From: Pseudobacter ginsenosidimutans | GTDB lineage: Bacteria; Bacteroidota; Bacteroidia; Chitinophagales; Chitinophagaceae | Direction: 5' to 3' | Assembly (NCBI RefSeq): GCF_007970185.1 | Contig: NZ_CP042431.1 | Location: 7,299,342 to 7,363,341 of the forward strand | Length of the DNA: 64,000 nt | Part shown: piece after piece, positions 25,292-34,616 of the stretch | How the letters are laid out: the number at the start of each line of letters is the position of its first letter | Numbering within the stretch: the stretch's first letter is position 1 | The notes under the pieces: generated by a model | Databases searched by the model: none | What the model was told of the DNA's origin: nothing | What the model saw: only the letters and a program-made list of their open reading frames with translations | Position numbers and translations under genes: made by a program

Positions 25292-27895
25292 TTGCTGCTT
25301 ACAGCCTTTCTTTATGTCCGCGCCGACCATATTACCGGCGGAGAAGTGTTTTATACTTATACATCACTCGGAAACAACAAATTCCTTTATCATATCACGG
25401 TGAAGCTCTTTATGGATTGCCGCAGCCCGCGCCAGTTCAACAGTCCGGCTACCATTTCCATATTCAGCAGGGCAAACGGGCAAAGAGTTGCCGATATTAC
25501 CGCCTACCTCAGCAGCGATACACAGATAGAGCTTCCCAATAACAATCCCTGTATCACGGACCCTCCCGATGTTTGCTACCGGGTAGGCACATATGAATTC
25601 CCGAAAGAGCTGGATGGTAATGTGGAAGGCTATGTGATCACAGCCCAGATCAATTTCAGGATCTATACCCTTACCAATCTCAGTCCCGGCTATGGTAATG
25701 TAGGCGCCACTTACACCGCTGAGATTCCCGGCACTGCCCAGGTAGCTGATGGCCCGGCCAATAACAGCGCCCAGTTCACCGGGAACGACCTGGTAGTAGT
25801 TTGCGCCGGCAACGATATGAAATACAGTTTCGCAGCCACCGATCCCGATGGAGATCAACTCCGCTATTCTTTCTGCAATGCATATATGACCACTTCCGGC
25901 GGCGGACCGGGTGGACCAGGTGGCGGCGGTAGTAACGTATATCCACAACCGCCCCCATATGTTTCTGTTCCCTATGGCAATGGCTTCGATGCAGGCATAC
26001 CGCTCGGCAACAGTGTACAGATAGATATCAATACAGGGCTGATCACCGGCATTGCGCCGCCCAGTGGCGTGTATGTTGTTACGGTCTGCGTGGAAGAGAT
26101 CCGCAACGGGCGCGTCATAGCCCGACAACGGAAAGACCTGCAGATCAAGATCACGGCCTGTACCATTGCAGCAGCCTCTCTCCCATCTGCGCTTATGCTT
26201 TGCCGTAATACATTCACCATTCAGCTTGAGAACCGCTCACAAAGCCCGTTGATACAAACGTATTATTGGGAGATAAAAGACAATAACGATATTATTGTCT
26301 TCCAGTCAACTACCAAAAGTCCCGGTTATACTTTTGCCGGCATCGGAACTTACAGTGTTAAACTGGTGGTGAACCGCGGCGATCAATGTGCTGATTCCGT
26401 CACAGTGCCCGCCTATGTGTATCCTGGTATGGTGCCGGATTTCAGCGCCAGCGGCTTCTGCGTCAACAAGCCCACCCTCTTCACCAATCAGTCCATCACA
26501 AGGTACGGCGCAATAACATCCTGGGACTGGGACTTCGGGGAAACCCAAAGCAGCGGGGCTTCCTCACAGCTCCGCGATCCGCAGCACACTTATCTGTTCA
26601 CAGGAGATAAACTCGTACGTCTTCTCATCTTCAACAGCAATGGCTGTGTAGATACCGCCTTTCAAAGTATCACCATCATAGACAGACCGCCGATCGCACT
26701 GGCTTTCCGCGATACGCTCATCTGTACGCCGGACAATGTGCAACTCCTTGCAGGAGGCAATGGCATTTTCACCTGGTCCCCCAACCAGCGCATCAACGAT
26801 CCCACTACCAGCAATCCTGTAGTGAATCCGGTTACCACTACCAAATATTATGTTGACCTGAATGAGAACGGTTGCGTGAACCGAGATTCCGTAATGGTTC
26901 GTGTAGTGGACCACGTTAGTTTGAACATGATGCCAGATACCACTATTTGTCTCGGTGATACCATCCGGCTCCGGCTGGTTTCAGATGGACTGCAATATTC
27001 CTGGTCGCCGGGACCGAATGTGCTGGACCCCGGTTCTCCCGGCCCACGCGTGGCTGCACCGGGCAATGAGCGCTACCAGGTGATCGCAAGGATCGGCAGT
27101 TGCTCTGCTCAGGGAATAGTGGATGTTAATTCAATTCCCTATCCGCTTGCTTCTGCGGGAGCAGACATCACTATCTGTTACCAGGCCATGGGACAGCTAA
27201 ACGGATCAACGGATGGCAGCAGATTTTCCTGGTCCCCGGCCGGTTCGCTGATCAATCCCGGCTCTTTGAATCCAATTGCAAGACCAGTTGCCACCACACC
27301 TTTCATCCTCACGGCTTATGACGATAAGGGATGCCCGAAACCATCTTATGATACAGTATTGCTCACCGTATTGCCCAGGATCATTCCTTATGCAGGCAAC
27401 GACACCAACGTTGTGATAGGTCAGCCATTGCAGCTGAAGGCCCGCGGCGGCGTCAAATATATCTGGTCGCCTCCCATAGGATTGTCAGACGGTAACATGC
27501 CCGATCCCATTGCATTTTATACTGCGCCCTCACCGGGCATCCGCTACAAAGTGAAAGTGTATGATATCGGTAATTGTGTGGACTCCGCCTATGTTACAGT
27601 GAAAGTATTCAGTACCCGTCCATCCGTATTTGTTCCGAATGCGTTTACACCCAACGGTGATGGAAGGAACGATGCATTCCGCTTTGTAGCAGCCGGAATC
27701 AAAAATGTGGAATTCTTCAGGGTATACAATCGCTGGGGTCAGCTGGTGTACAGCAATCCTTCACCCAGTCCCGGCTGGGATGGACGGGTGGCGGGAAAAT
27801 TACAGGATGCCGGCACTTATGTTTGGATGATCCGCGCCATTGATTTCAATGGCGGAATTGTACAGGAAAAAGGGCAAATGATCCTGATCAGATAA
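25292..27895 (+). CDS. Large secreted PKD-domain protein with T9SS type B sorting domain
   Basis: At least 867 residues. After the signal region come a beta-rich N-terminal domain beginning DHITGGEVFYTY, PKD/Ig-like repeats (about 330-480, with SWDWDFGE), further Ig-like repeats with SWSP/TWSP motifs, and a C-terminal gliding-motility-type (CHU_C) domain: VPNAFTPNGDGRNDAFR, VYNRWGQLVY, GTYVWMIRA. The type B domain directs export by the type IX system and surface attachment. No ATG fits. TTG 25292 lies inside the hydrophobic core (ILALILLLTAFLYVRA), and the frame is open back to 25175, so an upstream non-ATG start (for example CTG 25244) is likely. Confidence 0.85.
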   Translation: MLLTAFLYVRADHITGGEVFYTYTSLGNNKFLYHITVKLFMDCRSPRQFNSPATISIFSRANGQRVADITAYLSSDTQIELPNNNPCITDPPDVCYRVGTYEFPKELDGNVEGYVITAQINFRIYTLTNLSPGYGNVGATYTAEIPGTAQVADGPANNSAQFTGNDLVVVCAGNDMKYSFAATDPDGDQLRYSFCNAYMTTSGGGPGGPGGGGSNVYPQPPPYVSVPYGNGFDAGIPLGNSVQIDINTGLITGIAPPSGVYVVTVCVEEIRNGRVIARQRKDLQIKITACTIAAASLPSALMLCRNTFTIQLENRSQSPLIQTYYWEIKDNNDIIVFQSTTKSPGYTFAGIGTYSVKLVVNRGDQCADSVTVPAYVYPGMVPDFSASGFCVNKPTLFTNQSITRYGAITSWDWDFGETQSSGASSQLRDPQHTYLFTGDKLVRLLIFNSNGCVDTAFQSITIIDRPPIALAFRDTLICTPDNVQLLAGGNGIFTWSPNQRINDPTTSNPVVNPVTTTKYYVDLNENGCVNRDSVMVRVVDHVSLNMMPDTTICLGDTIRLRLVSDGLQYSWSPGPNVLDPGSPGPRVAAPGNERYQVIARIGSCSAQGIVDVNSIPYPLASAGADITICYQAMGQLNGSTDGSRFSWSPAGSLINPGSLNPIARPVATTPFILTAYDDKGCPKPSYDTVLLTVLPRIIPYAGNDTNVVIGQPLQLKARGGVKYIWSPPIGLSDGNMPDPIAFYTAPSPGIRYKVKVYDIGNCVDSAYVTVKVFSTRPSVFVPNAFTPNGDGRNDAFRFVAAGIKNVEFFRVYNRWGQLVYSNPSPSPGWDGRVAGKLQDAGTYVWMIRAIDFNGGIVQEKGQMILIR

Positions 27896-27912
27896 CAGAG
27901 ATGAACATACGA

Positions 27913-28695
27913 TTATTTCCTGCACCTGAAATGCATGAAATAGGCAAATGACTGTGCATCGCGTAATAAAGGATATTTCTTCACAGCTTCATCAGTAGCC
28001 TTCGGCTCGTTGATCATCTCGATGGCAAACCCTGCAGCCATGATGGCATTCACCCATTCAGTAAGAGTCTTATTGAAATACGGCACTTTGAATTTCTGGT
28101 ACCTGTGTTTCCATTCTTCGGTAAGATCATTGAATGTCCACTCGAACAATTCTCCATTCACCGTTTGAAAATAAGGTCCCAGTTGAATGGCATGGATCAT
28201 CCCATGCTCATCCCTGAGGCTTTTCCTGGCGATATTATCGAAACAGGGATGCGTGATGGAAAACTGCAAAAAGCCACCGGGCTTCAGCACCCGGAAAGCC
28301 TCGAGAAGCGCCAGTTCCGGATCGGGCATATCCATCAGGCACATGAAAGAAGTGGCAAAATCGAATTGCTCTTCACCGAAGGGCAATGCAGTGGCGCTGG
28401 CCACCTGGTACTGTATTCCCAGCGGACTTGCCATCTCCGTTGCTTTGGCATGGCTGATGAAGATTTCTGAAATATCGATAGCCTGCAGCTGTGCGCCTTT
28501 TTCAGCGAGAAGCCTGGTATTATGCCCTTCACCACATCCGATATCTGCACCTTTCAATCCACGCAGGTCCGGAATTGTTGAAAAGAAGGCTGGTGTGTTG
28601 AGACCATCCCTGAACACATCAAATCCTGCACGCGTGAGTGCAGTCCATGCTTCTGCCACATCATTCCAGTAACGGCCGGCTTCCCTGTTATCCAT
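27913..28695 (-). CDS. Class I SAM-dependent methyltransferase
   Basis: 260 residues. Motif I ADIGCGEGHNTRLLAEKG and motif II AIDISEIFI bind S-adenosylmethionine; FATSFMCLMDMPDPELAL and ALLEAFRVLKPGGFLQFS complete the Methyltransf_11 core. The acceptor is unknown. It lies 31 bases downstream of the LytTR response regulator gene and may be cotranscribed with it. It converges with the T9SS cargo gene with only 17 bases between stops. Confidence 0.88.
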   Translation of the reverse strand: MDNREAGRYWNDVAEAWTALTRAGFDVFRDGLNTPAFFSTIPDLRGLKGADIGCGEGHNTRLLAEKGAQLQAIDISEIFISHAKATEMASPLGIQYQVASATALPFGEEQFDFATSFMCLMDMPDPELALLEAFRVLKPGGFLQFSITHPCFDNIARKSLRDEHGMIHAIQLGPYFQTVNGELFEWTFNDLTEEWKHRYQKFKVPYFNKTLTEWVNAIMAAGFAIEMINEPKATDEAVKKYPLLRDAQSFAYFMHFRCRK

Positions 28696-28726
28696 AGTGT
28701 AAAAATGTAAAAGGCAAAGATAATGC

Positions 28727-29434
28727 TCAGAGCAGGTCTTTGTTGATCCTGATTAAAAACTGCTCGCGGTACTTCTCTCCTACCGGGATCCTTTCCTGGT
28801 TGATGAAGATATGATTGTCTTCGATCCTTTTGATATGATCGCGGTTAATGATCCACGAAAGATGGATACGCGAGAAATTGGCGGGCAAAGTTTCTTCCAG
28901 CTCTTTCATGCGTTTGTACACGATATGTTTTCCACTGCTTGTATGAAACACAACATAATCTTTCAAGCCTTCGATGATGTAAACATCCTGGTATTCCAGC
29001 TGTACAATGGCCCGTCCTGTTTTGAGGAATAACTTCTGAGGCGCAATAGTTGTGGGTTGCTGCTGTTCAGTGCTCATAGATAACTGGTTGCCGGCCTTCA
29101 TCACAGCTTTCAGGAATCGGTCAAAAGTGATGGGTTTCACCAGGTAGTCCAGTGCATTTTTCTCGTAACTCTCTGCAGCAAATTCGGAATAGGCGGTAGT
29201 GAAAATGAAAAGCTGTTTGGGTGGAAGAAGGCTGGCCAGCTGCATTCCGGAGAGATGCGGCATATTGATATCGAGAAAAATGAGATCCGGTCTGCTGCCT
29301 TTGAGGATTTCCAGCGCTTCCAGTGCATGATAGCATTTGTGCTGCAATTCCAGGTAAGGAACCTGCAGGATGTATTCCTCCAGCAGGTTCACTGCATAAG
29401 GCTCATCATCTATCAGCATGCATTGGATCTTCAT
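28727..29434 (-). CDS. LytTR-family response regulator
   Basis: 235 residues. Receiver domain at 1-120: acidic pocket DDEPYA, phosphoacceptor Asp in LIFLDINMPHLSG, Thr in FTTAYSEFA and Lys in DYLVKPIT. LytTR DNA-binding domain at about 135-235 (LFLKTGRAIVQLEYQDVYII, FSRIHLSWIINRDHI). Its ATG overlaps the stop of the kinase gene, so the pair is translationally coupled. LytTR proteins bind paired direct repeats about two helical turns apart; a candidate site lies upstream of the kinase gene. Confidence 0.93.
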   Translation of the reverse strand: MKIQCMLIDDEPYAVNLLEEYILQVPYLELQHKCYHALEALEILKGSRPDLIFLDINMPHLSGMQLASLLPPKQLFIFTTAYSEFAAESYEKNALDYLVKPITFDRFLKAVMKAGNQLSMSTEQQQPTTIAPQKLFLKTGRAIVQLEYQDVYIIEGLKDYVVFHTSSGKHIVYKRMKELEETLPANFSRIHLSWIINRDHIKRIEDNHIFINQERIPVGEKYREQFLIRINKDLL

Positions 29435-30440
29435 ACAGGAAAAATAAGTGCTACTTTATAATGATTACCGTCTTGTTCCGATGTCAAAGTAAAATCATTT
29501 CCAAACAAAAGCTGTAACCGCTTGCGTAAATTATCCAGCCCAACCCCGCTTCCACCAGCCTTTTCAACAGGATGCACGGTATTGCGGGTATTGAAATTCA
29601 GTTTACCGTTTTCCATTTTCAGATTAATACAGATCTCGTTTTCAGGAACGGATTTATCTACTCCGTGTTTGTAAATATTCTCCACCAGCGGGATCAGCAG
29701 CATCGGTGGGATACGGACCATTTCATCCACTCCTTCATGATCAAAACTGAGTGTAGCAGCATGCAGCATCCTGATCTGTTCCAGTTCGATATAATTCTTA
29801 AGGAAGCTGATCTCGGTAGACAGCGGCACTTTCTCTTTCGGAGCCTCGTCCACAAAATAGCGCATGATACTGGAGAGCCTTGCGATCACCGTTGCAGCAA
29901 GATCACTTTTTGTATACGCGAGATAATAGATATTGTTGAGTGTATTGAAAAGAAAATGCGGTTGTACCTGGGCTTTCAGCAGATTCAGCTCTGCAGCGGC
30001 CTGCTGCAGCTGCATGGATTCCTGTTTTCGTTGAAGATGGAAATAATCGTCCAGGATATTCAATATGGCGCCCAGGAAGAATGCCAGGCTGATAGTGATG
30101 GTGCTGAACAGGAATTGGGCCAGGCTGAATTTATAGAACCCTGTTGCGGATGATATGGGAAGAGCAGATAATATTCAAGGGCCATACGAAGGAAGATCAA
30201 TGGCAGGAGAAAGAGAATAGAATAAATAAAGAATTCTGTTTTCCTGTTCCTCCTCCAGTATTTCGGCATCAACCACAGAGCATTGGTATAAACACAAATG
30301 ATGTAAGAGCCCACACCAATGCCACAGGACGTTACCGCCAGGTAAACCGTTTCCCATTTCTGTACACTATACAGTAATAGAAAAAGGAAAAAGAAGATCC
30401 AGGTTATGCATTGCAGCCATATCAGTTTCCGGGTAAACAC
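29431..30440 (-). pseudogene. LytS/YehU-like sensor histidine kinase, split by a frameshift
   Basis: Two frames make one kinase of about 336 residues. The first (from 30440) holds at least three membrane helices (CITWIFFFLFLLLYS, VTSCGIGVGSYIICVY, YSILFLLPLIFL). After YHPQQG the frame breaks; one extra G/C in the run at 30139-30141 restores GFYKFSLAQFLFS and a fourth helix. The second frame holds the His_kinase motif QVQPHFLFNTLNNI and an ATPase domain (PLVENIYKHGVD, GSGVGLDNLRKRL). It would phosphorylate the LytTR regulator encoded next. As written the kinase is disrupted, probably by a sequencing indel. Confidence 0.82.
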
Positions 30441-30507
30441 TACAAATCGTTTTAGGGCTTAACAAATTACACAAATTAACGGTCTGATCCACAAACAGTG
30501 TTTTTCC

Positions 30508-30539
30508 TTCGACCCATTCCCTGTTTTTTTCGATCCATT
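30508..30539. promoter_or_regulatory. Candidate LytTR binding site: two direct repeats, 21-bp period
   Basis: TTCGACCCATT (30508-30518) and TTCGATCCATT (30529-30539) agree at 10 of 11 positions and start 21 bases apart, two helical turns. This is the geometry known for LytTR regulators. A weaker third copy (TTCGGTC) starts at 30552. The site lies 68 bases upstream of the kinase start and 126 bases upstream of the divergent NTF2-like gene. Confidence 0.45.
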
Positions 30540-30664
30540 GCCGGAAAGGGTTTCGGTCGAAAAAAAACGGGAAGGCAACGAAGCAGCTTCCACACACACC
30601 GTCAGGTGTTTAATATTGCTTCACAAACCTTATACCTGCAAACTCACCTTAAAAAACAAGACAA

Positions 30665-31087
30665 ATGAAAAAACTGGGATCTATTTTGTTCACTGCAACA
30701 CTGGCCACTGCTCTGGTTGGTCAGGCAAATGCACAAACGAATGACGAAGAAACTGCTGTACGGGCCTGCCTGCTGCTGTACCTGAGCTTCGATGCTGCGC
30801 AGATGGAAAAAGCCTTCCATCAAAGCGGTACAGTGAAACATATCGATAACAAGACCGGGGAATATAAAGATGAGACCGTGGCAGCATTCCTCACCCGCGT
30901 AAGAGCAATCACCACAAAGCCTGAAAGAAAATCAGAGATCGTTTCTCTGAATATCGAAGGAACAGCTGCGCAGGCTAAGATCAGGATCGAACAGAAGGAT
31001 CTGACCTTTACAGATTATATGAACCTGCTGAAGATAGATGGGACCTGGAGAATTGTGAGCAAGATCTTCCAGCGCACGGATAAATGA
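30665..31087 (+). CDS. Exported NTF2-like / putative lumazine-binding protein
   Basis: 140 residues with a signal peptide (cleavage after AQANA-like QANAQ, about residue 24). The mature part is a small alpha+beta cone: DEETAVRACLLLYLSFDAA, then FLTRVRAITTKPERKSEIVSLNI and NLLKIDGTWRIVSKIFQR. This matches the Lumazine_bd_2/SnoaL-like family, whose members are often of unknown function. It is divergent from the LytS/LytTR pair and is a plausible target of it. Confidence 0.82.
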   Translation: MKKLGSILFTATLATALVGQANAQTNDEETAVRACLLLYLSFDAAQMEKAFHQSGTVKHIDNKTGEYKDETVAAFLTRVRAITTKPERKSEIVSLNIEGTAAQAKIRIEQKDLTFTDYMNLLKIDGTWRIVSKIFQRTDK

Positions 31088-31125
31088 TATGGATGCAAGG
31101 GTGTAAGATGCCCTTACTTTGTGTT

Positions 31126-31635
31126 TTAAAAAAACGGTCGTCCTTTCCAGGACGACCTAATTCTTTTTAGAGGGTATGCATTCTTATTGCATGCCGGGGA
31201 ACAGCGGCCTTGACCAGGGATAGTTGCCAGCATCACCATCAGCGCAATGAGGAAACACCAGAAAGCTTTCTTGTGAACAGCAGGGCTGGTGGCTCTTTTT
31301 ACAGCGCCACGGCCAACGGTGATCAGCACGATGGCGATGATCATTCCAACCGGATGCTCGATAGCCAGCTTACGGACTGCTCCGTTTTTCATCACTTCTC
31401 CCATACCTGCAGCCTGGATCATTTTCAATCCAAAGTCACCGGCAAACCACTGGTACAATCCGATCAGCAAAGTGATATGCGCAGCAATCATCAGGAAGAG
31501 ATCGATCTTTTTGTCACCCGCATTCACTGGTCGTTTACTGTTCATACCAGCCAGATGTCTGAAAATGGCAATGATGATCAGCACCAGGATCACCCAGCGC
31601 AGCAGGTTGTGTAGATGAAGAAGACCATTATACAT
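31126..31635 (-). CDS. Membrane protein, about four helices; C terminus altered by a frameshift
   Basis: 169 residues as written, with hydrophobic segments at about 10-30, 47-64, 95-112 and 125-142 and an N terminus MYNGLLHLHNLLRWVILV. It resembles a Bacteroidota family annotated as hypothetical or cytochrome b-like. The frame probably breaks at the G/C run 31217-31219. One added base gives the ending TIPWSRPLFPGMQ with stop at 31184, whereas the written frame runs through the terminator hairpin at 31136-31157. The natural gene is therefore likely 31184-31635, about 150 residues. Function unknown. Confidence 0.72.
   Translation of the reverse strand: MYNGLLHLHNLLRWVILVLIIIAIFRHLAGMNSKRPVNAGDKKIDLFLMIAAHITLLIGLYQWFAGDFGLKMIQAAGMGEVMKNGAVRKLAIEHPVGMIIAIVLITVGRGAVKRATSPAVHKKAFWCFLIALMVMLATIPGQGRCSPACNKNAYPLKRIRSSWKGRPFF
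31136..31157. terminator. Bidirectional intrinsic terminator
   Basis: A perfect 8-bp stem (31136-31143 with 31150-31157, 6-nt loop). On the plus strand TTCTTTTT follows and on the minus strand a T run follows. It lies between the convergent NTF2-like gene and the membrane protein gene. Confidence 0.82.
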
Positions 31636-31695
31636 AGCAAGAAATTTGCGTGAAGGTACAGCGCAAATCCTAATTAGACCAGTTTTCAGGGAATC

Positions 31696-32802
31696 TTAAT
31701 CTTCCCAGTCAGCAATGAAAATATTGGTATCCCTGGTACCGCCATTGTTGCGGTTACTGCAGAAAACGATCTGCCTTCCGGAATAGCTGAACATGGGGAA
31801 TGCGTCGAAGCCTTTGTCCCTGCTCACTTTCTGCAGGTTGCTTCCGTCGCCGTTCATCGTATACATATTGAAGGGAAATCCTCTTTTGTATTCATGATTG
31901 GATGCAAAAATGATGCGCTTGCTGTCAGGCATGAACGAAGGTGCCCAGTTTGCCTGTCCCAGTTTGGTAACCTGTTGTACATTATTCCCGTCTGCATCTG
32001 CCACAAATACTTCCATATTGGTGGGAGCAACCAGCCCTTCTGCCAGCAACGCTTTGTATTCAGCCAGCTCTGTTTCATTCCCTGGACGTGATGCGCGCCA
32101 GATCAGTTTCTTTCCATCGGGGCTGAACCAGGCGCCGCCATCATAACCTGGCGTATGAGTGATCCTTTTCTCTTTTCCTGTTTTTAAGTCCATCACATAC
32201 AATTCAAGATCACCATCTTTCACACTGGTGTACACCATCTTTTTTCCATCGGGCGATAAAGTGGCTTCAGCATCATAACCCGCACTATTGGTGAGTTGCT
32301 TCACGATCTTTCCATCGAGGTCCGCCATGAAAATATCATAGCTGCCGTATAACGGCCAGATGTATTTATTGCCGTATTTGGATCGATCGGGAACAGGTGG
32401 ACATTCATCGCCTCCCAAATGCGTGGAAGCATAGATGATATGTTTGCCGTCTTTGGTGAAGAAGCCGCAGGTTGTGCGTCCTTTGCCGGTGCTGATCAAT
32501 TTGTATTCGAAAGGTTTTCCGGGCTCCGGAATCCGGCCTGCAAAGATCTGATCACAGCTCAAACCGTCTTTCGCACTGGTCCGCTGGAATACCAGCCATT
32601 TCCCATCAAAACTGAAATAAGCCTCCGCATTGTCGCCACCAAATGTGAGCTGACGGATATTCCTGAAATGTGATTCACCCGGAAACTGAATGGTGTCCCT
32701 GGTTCCGGCCCATTCCGGGATCAATTGAAAAGGTTTGCTGAATGCACTGAAAATGCAGACGGCAAAGAGGATGGCCGCCGGTAACAAAAGAAGCTTTCTC
32801 AT
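31696..32802 (-). CDS. Exported TolB-like WD40/PD40 beta-propeller protein
   Basis: 368 residues. A signal peptide or anchor at 1-22 is followed by repeated PD40 blades: AYFSFDGKWLVFQR, FFTKDGKHIIYAST, ATLSPDGKKMVYTS, AWFSPDGKKLIWRA, SFMPDSKRIIFASN, MFSYSGRQIVFCSN. These six S-P-D-G-K repeats form a TolB-type propeller. It is probably periplasmic. Its role is unknown; relatives bind proteins or glycans. Confidence 0.85.
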   Translation of the reverse strand: MRKLLLLPAAILFAVCIFSAFSKPFQLIPEWAGTRDTIQFPGESHFRNIRQLTFGGDNAEAYFSFDGKWLVFQRTSAKDGLSCDQIFAGRIPEPGKPFEYKLISTGKGRTTCGFFTKDGKHIIYASTHLGGDECPPVPDRSKYGNKYIWPLYGSYDIFMADLDGKIVKQLTNSAGYDAEATLSPDGKKMVYTSVKDGDLELYVMDLKTGKEKRITHTPGYDGGAWFSPDGKKLIWRASRPGNETELAEYKALLAEGLVAPTNMEVFVADADGNNVQQVTKLGQANWAPSFMPDSKRIIFASNHEYKRGFPFNMYTMNGDGSNLQKVSRDKGFDAFPMFSYSGRQIVFCSNRNNGGTRDTNIFIADWED

Positions 32803-32947
32803 GATTCACAAAGTTTAAATTGCGGGGTGCGAAGGCGGGGCAAAGGTATTTTTGTAAACCACTATTTTTGTCAGAATATTGTCATAACACACTTGCATAA
32901 AAACGGTTAGCTTTGCTGGCCTGCTGTTTGTTTGCAGGATCGATTCA

Positions 32948-33955
32948 ATGAGCATTATGATCAACACCAGGAACAGTTTCATTTTCGGCCTCTGCCTGAT
33001 CTTGCTTGCAGCCTGCGGAGGCGCAGACCAGTCGGCGAGCGGCCTGTTGAACAAAGCGCCCTACAAGGGATTGACAGATTCCATCGCCCGTTTCCCACAG
33101 GACGCGGACTTATATAAGAAGAGAGCCGTGCTGCTTTCGCTCAATAACAAACATGAGCTGGCCACTGCTGATTACCAACAAGCCTGGAAAATGGCGCCCG
33201 ATGAAAATACAGGTCAGGAATTTGTTGCCAACCTCCTGCTCGTGAACCAGCCACTGGAAGCCGTTGCACTCCTGAAAGAATGCACCGTTAAGTTCCCGGA
33301 AAACCCTGAATTCAGGCGCAGGCTCAGTGAAGTGCTGATCCAGACCGGCAATAATTCCGCCGCGCTGAAAGAATACGATGAGATCATCGGGATCGATTCC
33401 GCCAATTTCGAAGCCTGGTATGAAAAAGGCGTGCTCTTGGCCAGAACAGGCGATACCACTGCTGCTATCACCTCACTGCAACGTGCATACGAATTACAAC
33501 CGATCTATTTCATCGGCAATACACTTGCAGACATCTATGCAGCCAGCATGGACCCACGTACAGTCCCCTTCTGCGATACACTTATCGCCAGGGATTCACT
33601 CAAGATCCAGGTAGAGCCACATTTTATCAAAGGAAGATATTACGCTGATTCAAAACTTTACCAGGAAGCCTTACAGGAGTTTGAAGCCTGCATCCGCCTC
33701 GACTGGAAGTTCACCGATGCACATCTTGAAAAAGGACTCGTGTATTTCGAAATGAAGGATTACAAAAAAGCATTGGAGACTTTCACCTTCACCACCACCG
33801 TCTCCAACAGCAATGCCGATGCATGGTACTGGATGGGACGCTGCTATGAAGCGATGGGTGATAAAGAGAATGCCATCGCCAACTACCGCAAAGCCTATGC
33901 GCTCGATAAAGGCTTCATCGAAGCCAGGGAAAGAGCCAAACAACTGAACAAATAA
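32948..33955 (+). CDS. TPR-repeat lipoprotein
   Basis: 335 residues with a lipoprotein signal ending at Cys23 (LILLAAC). Several tetratricopeptide repeats follow, for example NFEAWYEKGVLLARTGDTTAA, then FTDAHLEKGLVYFEMKDYKKAL and ADAWYWMGRCYEAMGDKENA. It is probably a periplasmic or outer-membrane scaffold protein. It lies 10 bases upstream of rpe and may be cotranscribed with rpe and the TonB receptor gene. Confidence 0.88.
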   Translation: MSIMINTRNSFIFGLCLILLAACGGADQSASGLLNKAPYKGLTDSIARFPQDADLYKKRAVLLSLNNKHELATADYQQAWKMAPDENTGQEFVANLLLVNQPLEAVALLKECTVKFPENPEFRRRLSEVLIQTGNNSAALKEYDEIIGIDSANFEAWYEKGVLLARTGDTTAAITSLQRAYELQPIYFIGNTLADIYAASMDPRTVPFCDTLIARDSLKIQVEPHFIKGRYYADSKLYQEALQEFEACIRLDWKFTDAHLEKGLVYFEMKDYKKALETFTFTTTVSNSNADAWYWMGRCYEAMGDKENAIANYRKAYALDKGFIEARERAKQLNK

Positions 33956-33965
33956 ACAAATCATT

Positions 33966-34616
33966 ATGCCCATTATTGCCCCCTCTTTGCTCGCCGCTGA
34001 TTTTCTACATCTGCAGGAAGAATGCGATATGCTGAATAAAAGTGAAGCCGACTGGTTCCACCTGGATGTAATGGATGGCAGATTTGTTCCCAATATCAGT
34101 TATGGCCTGCCCGTAATAGAACAGATCCGCAAAACCACTAAAAAGGTTTGCGATGTGCACCTCATGATCCTCGAACCGGAGAAATATGCGGAAGCATTCA
34201 AAAATGCAGGCGCCGATATTCTCACCGTTCATATCGAAGCCTGTGTACACCTGCACCGCAACCTGCAACAGATCAGGAGCCTCGGTATGAAGACCGGCGT
34301 TGCCCTCAACCCGCATACACCTGTGAGCCTGTTGCAGGACGTGATCCAGGACATCGATATGGTATTGATCATGAGCGTGAACCCGGGTTTTGGTGGGCAA
34401 ACATTCATCCCCCATACACTCGAAAAGCTCAAACAACTGCGCCGCATGGTGGATGAAAAGAAACTGCCCACCATCATTGAAGTGGATGGAGGCGTAACCC
34501 TGGATAATGCCGCTTCCATCGTACAGGCCGGCGCCACAGCACTGGTGGCAGGCAGTAGCGTGTTCAAATCACCCGATCCCATTGCCACTATCGCCCAATT
34601 GAAACGGGTTGGGTGA
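33966..34616 (+). CDS. rpe: Ribulose-phosphate 3-epimerase
   Basis: 216 residues. Interconverts ribulose 5-phosphate and xylulose 5-phosphate in the pentose phosphate pathway. Family motifs are all present: APSLLAADFLHL, HLDVMDGRFVPNIS, DVHLMI, MSVNPGFGGQTFIP, EVDGGV and the phosphate-binding AGSSVFKS. Its TGA overlaps the GTG of the next gene. Confidence 0.97.
   Translation: MPIIAPSLLAADFLHLQEECDMLNKSEADWFHLDVMDGRFVPNISYGLPVIEQIRKTTKKVCDVHLMILEPEKYAEAFKNAGADILTVHIEACVHLHRNLQQIRSLGMKTGVALNPHTPVSLLQDVIQDIDMVLIMSVNPGFGGQTFIPHTLEKLKQLRRMVDEKKLPTIIEVDGGVTLDNAASIVQAGATALVAGSSVFKSPDPIATIAQLKRVG

Noticed and set aside
31126-31183. Extended C terminus of the 31126-31635 frame
   Set aside because: It reads through the bidirectional terminator and its residues (CSPACNKNAYPLKRIRSS) do not suit the membrane protein. 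The shifted frame ending at 31184 is more plausible.
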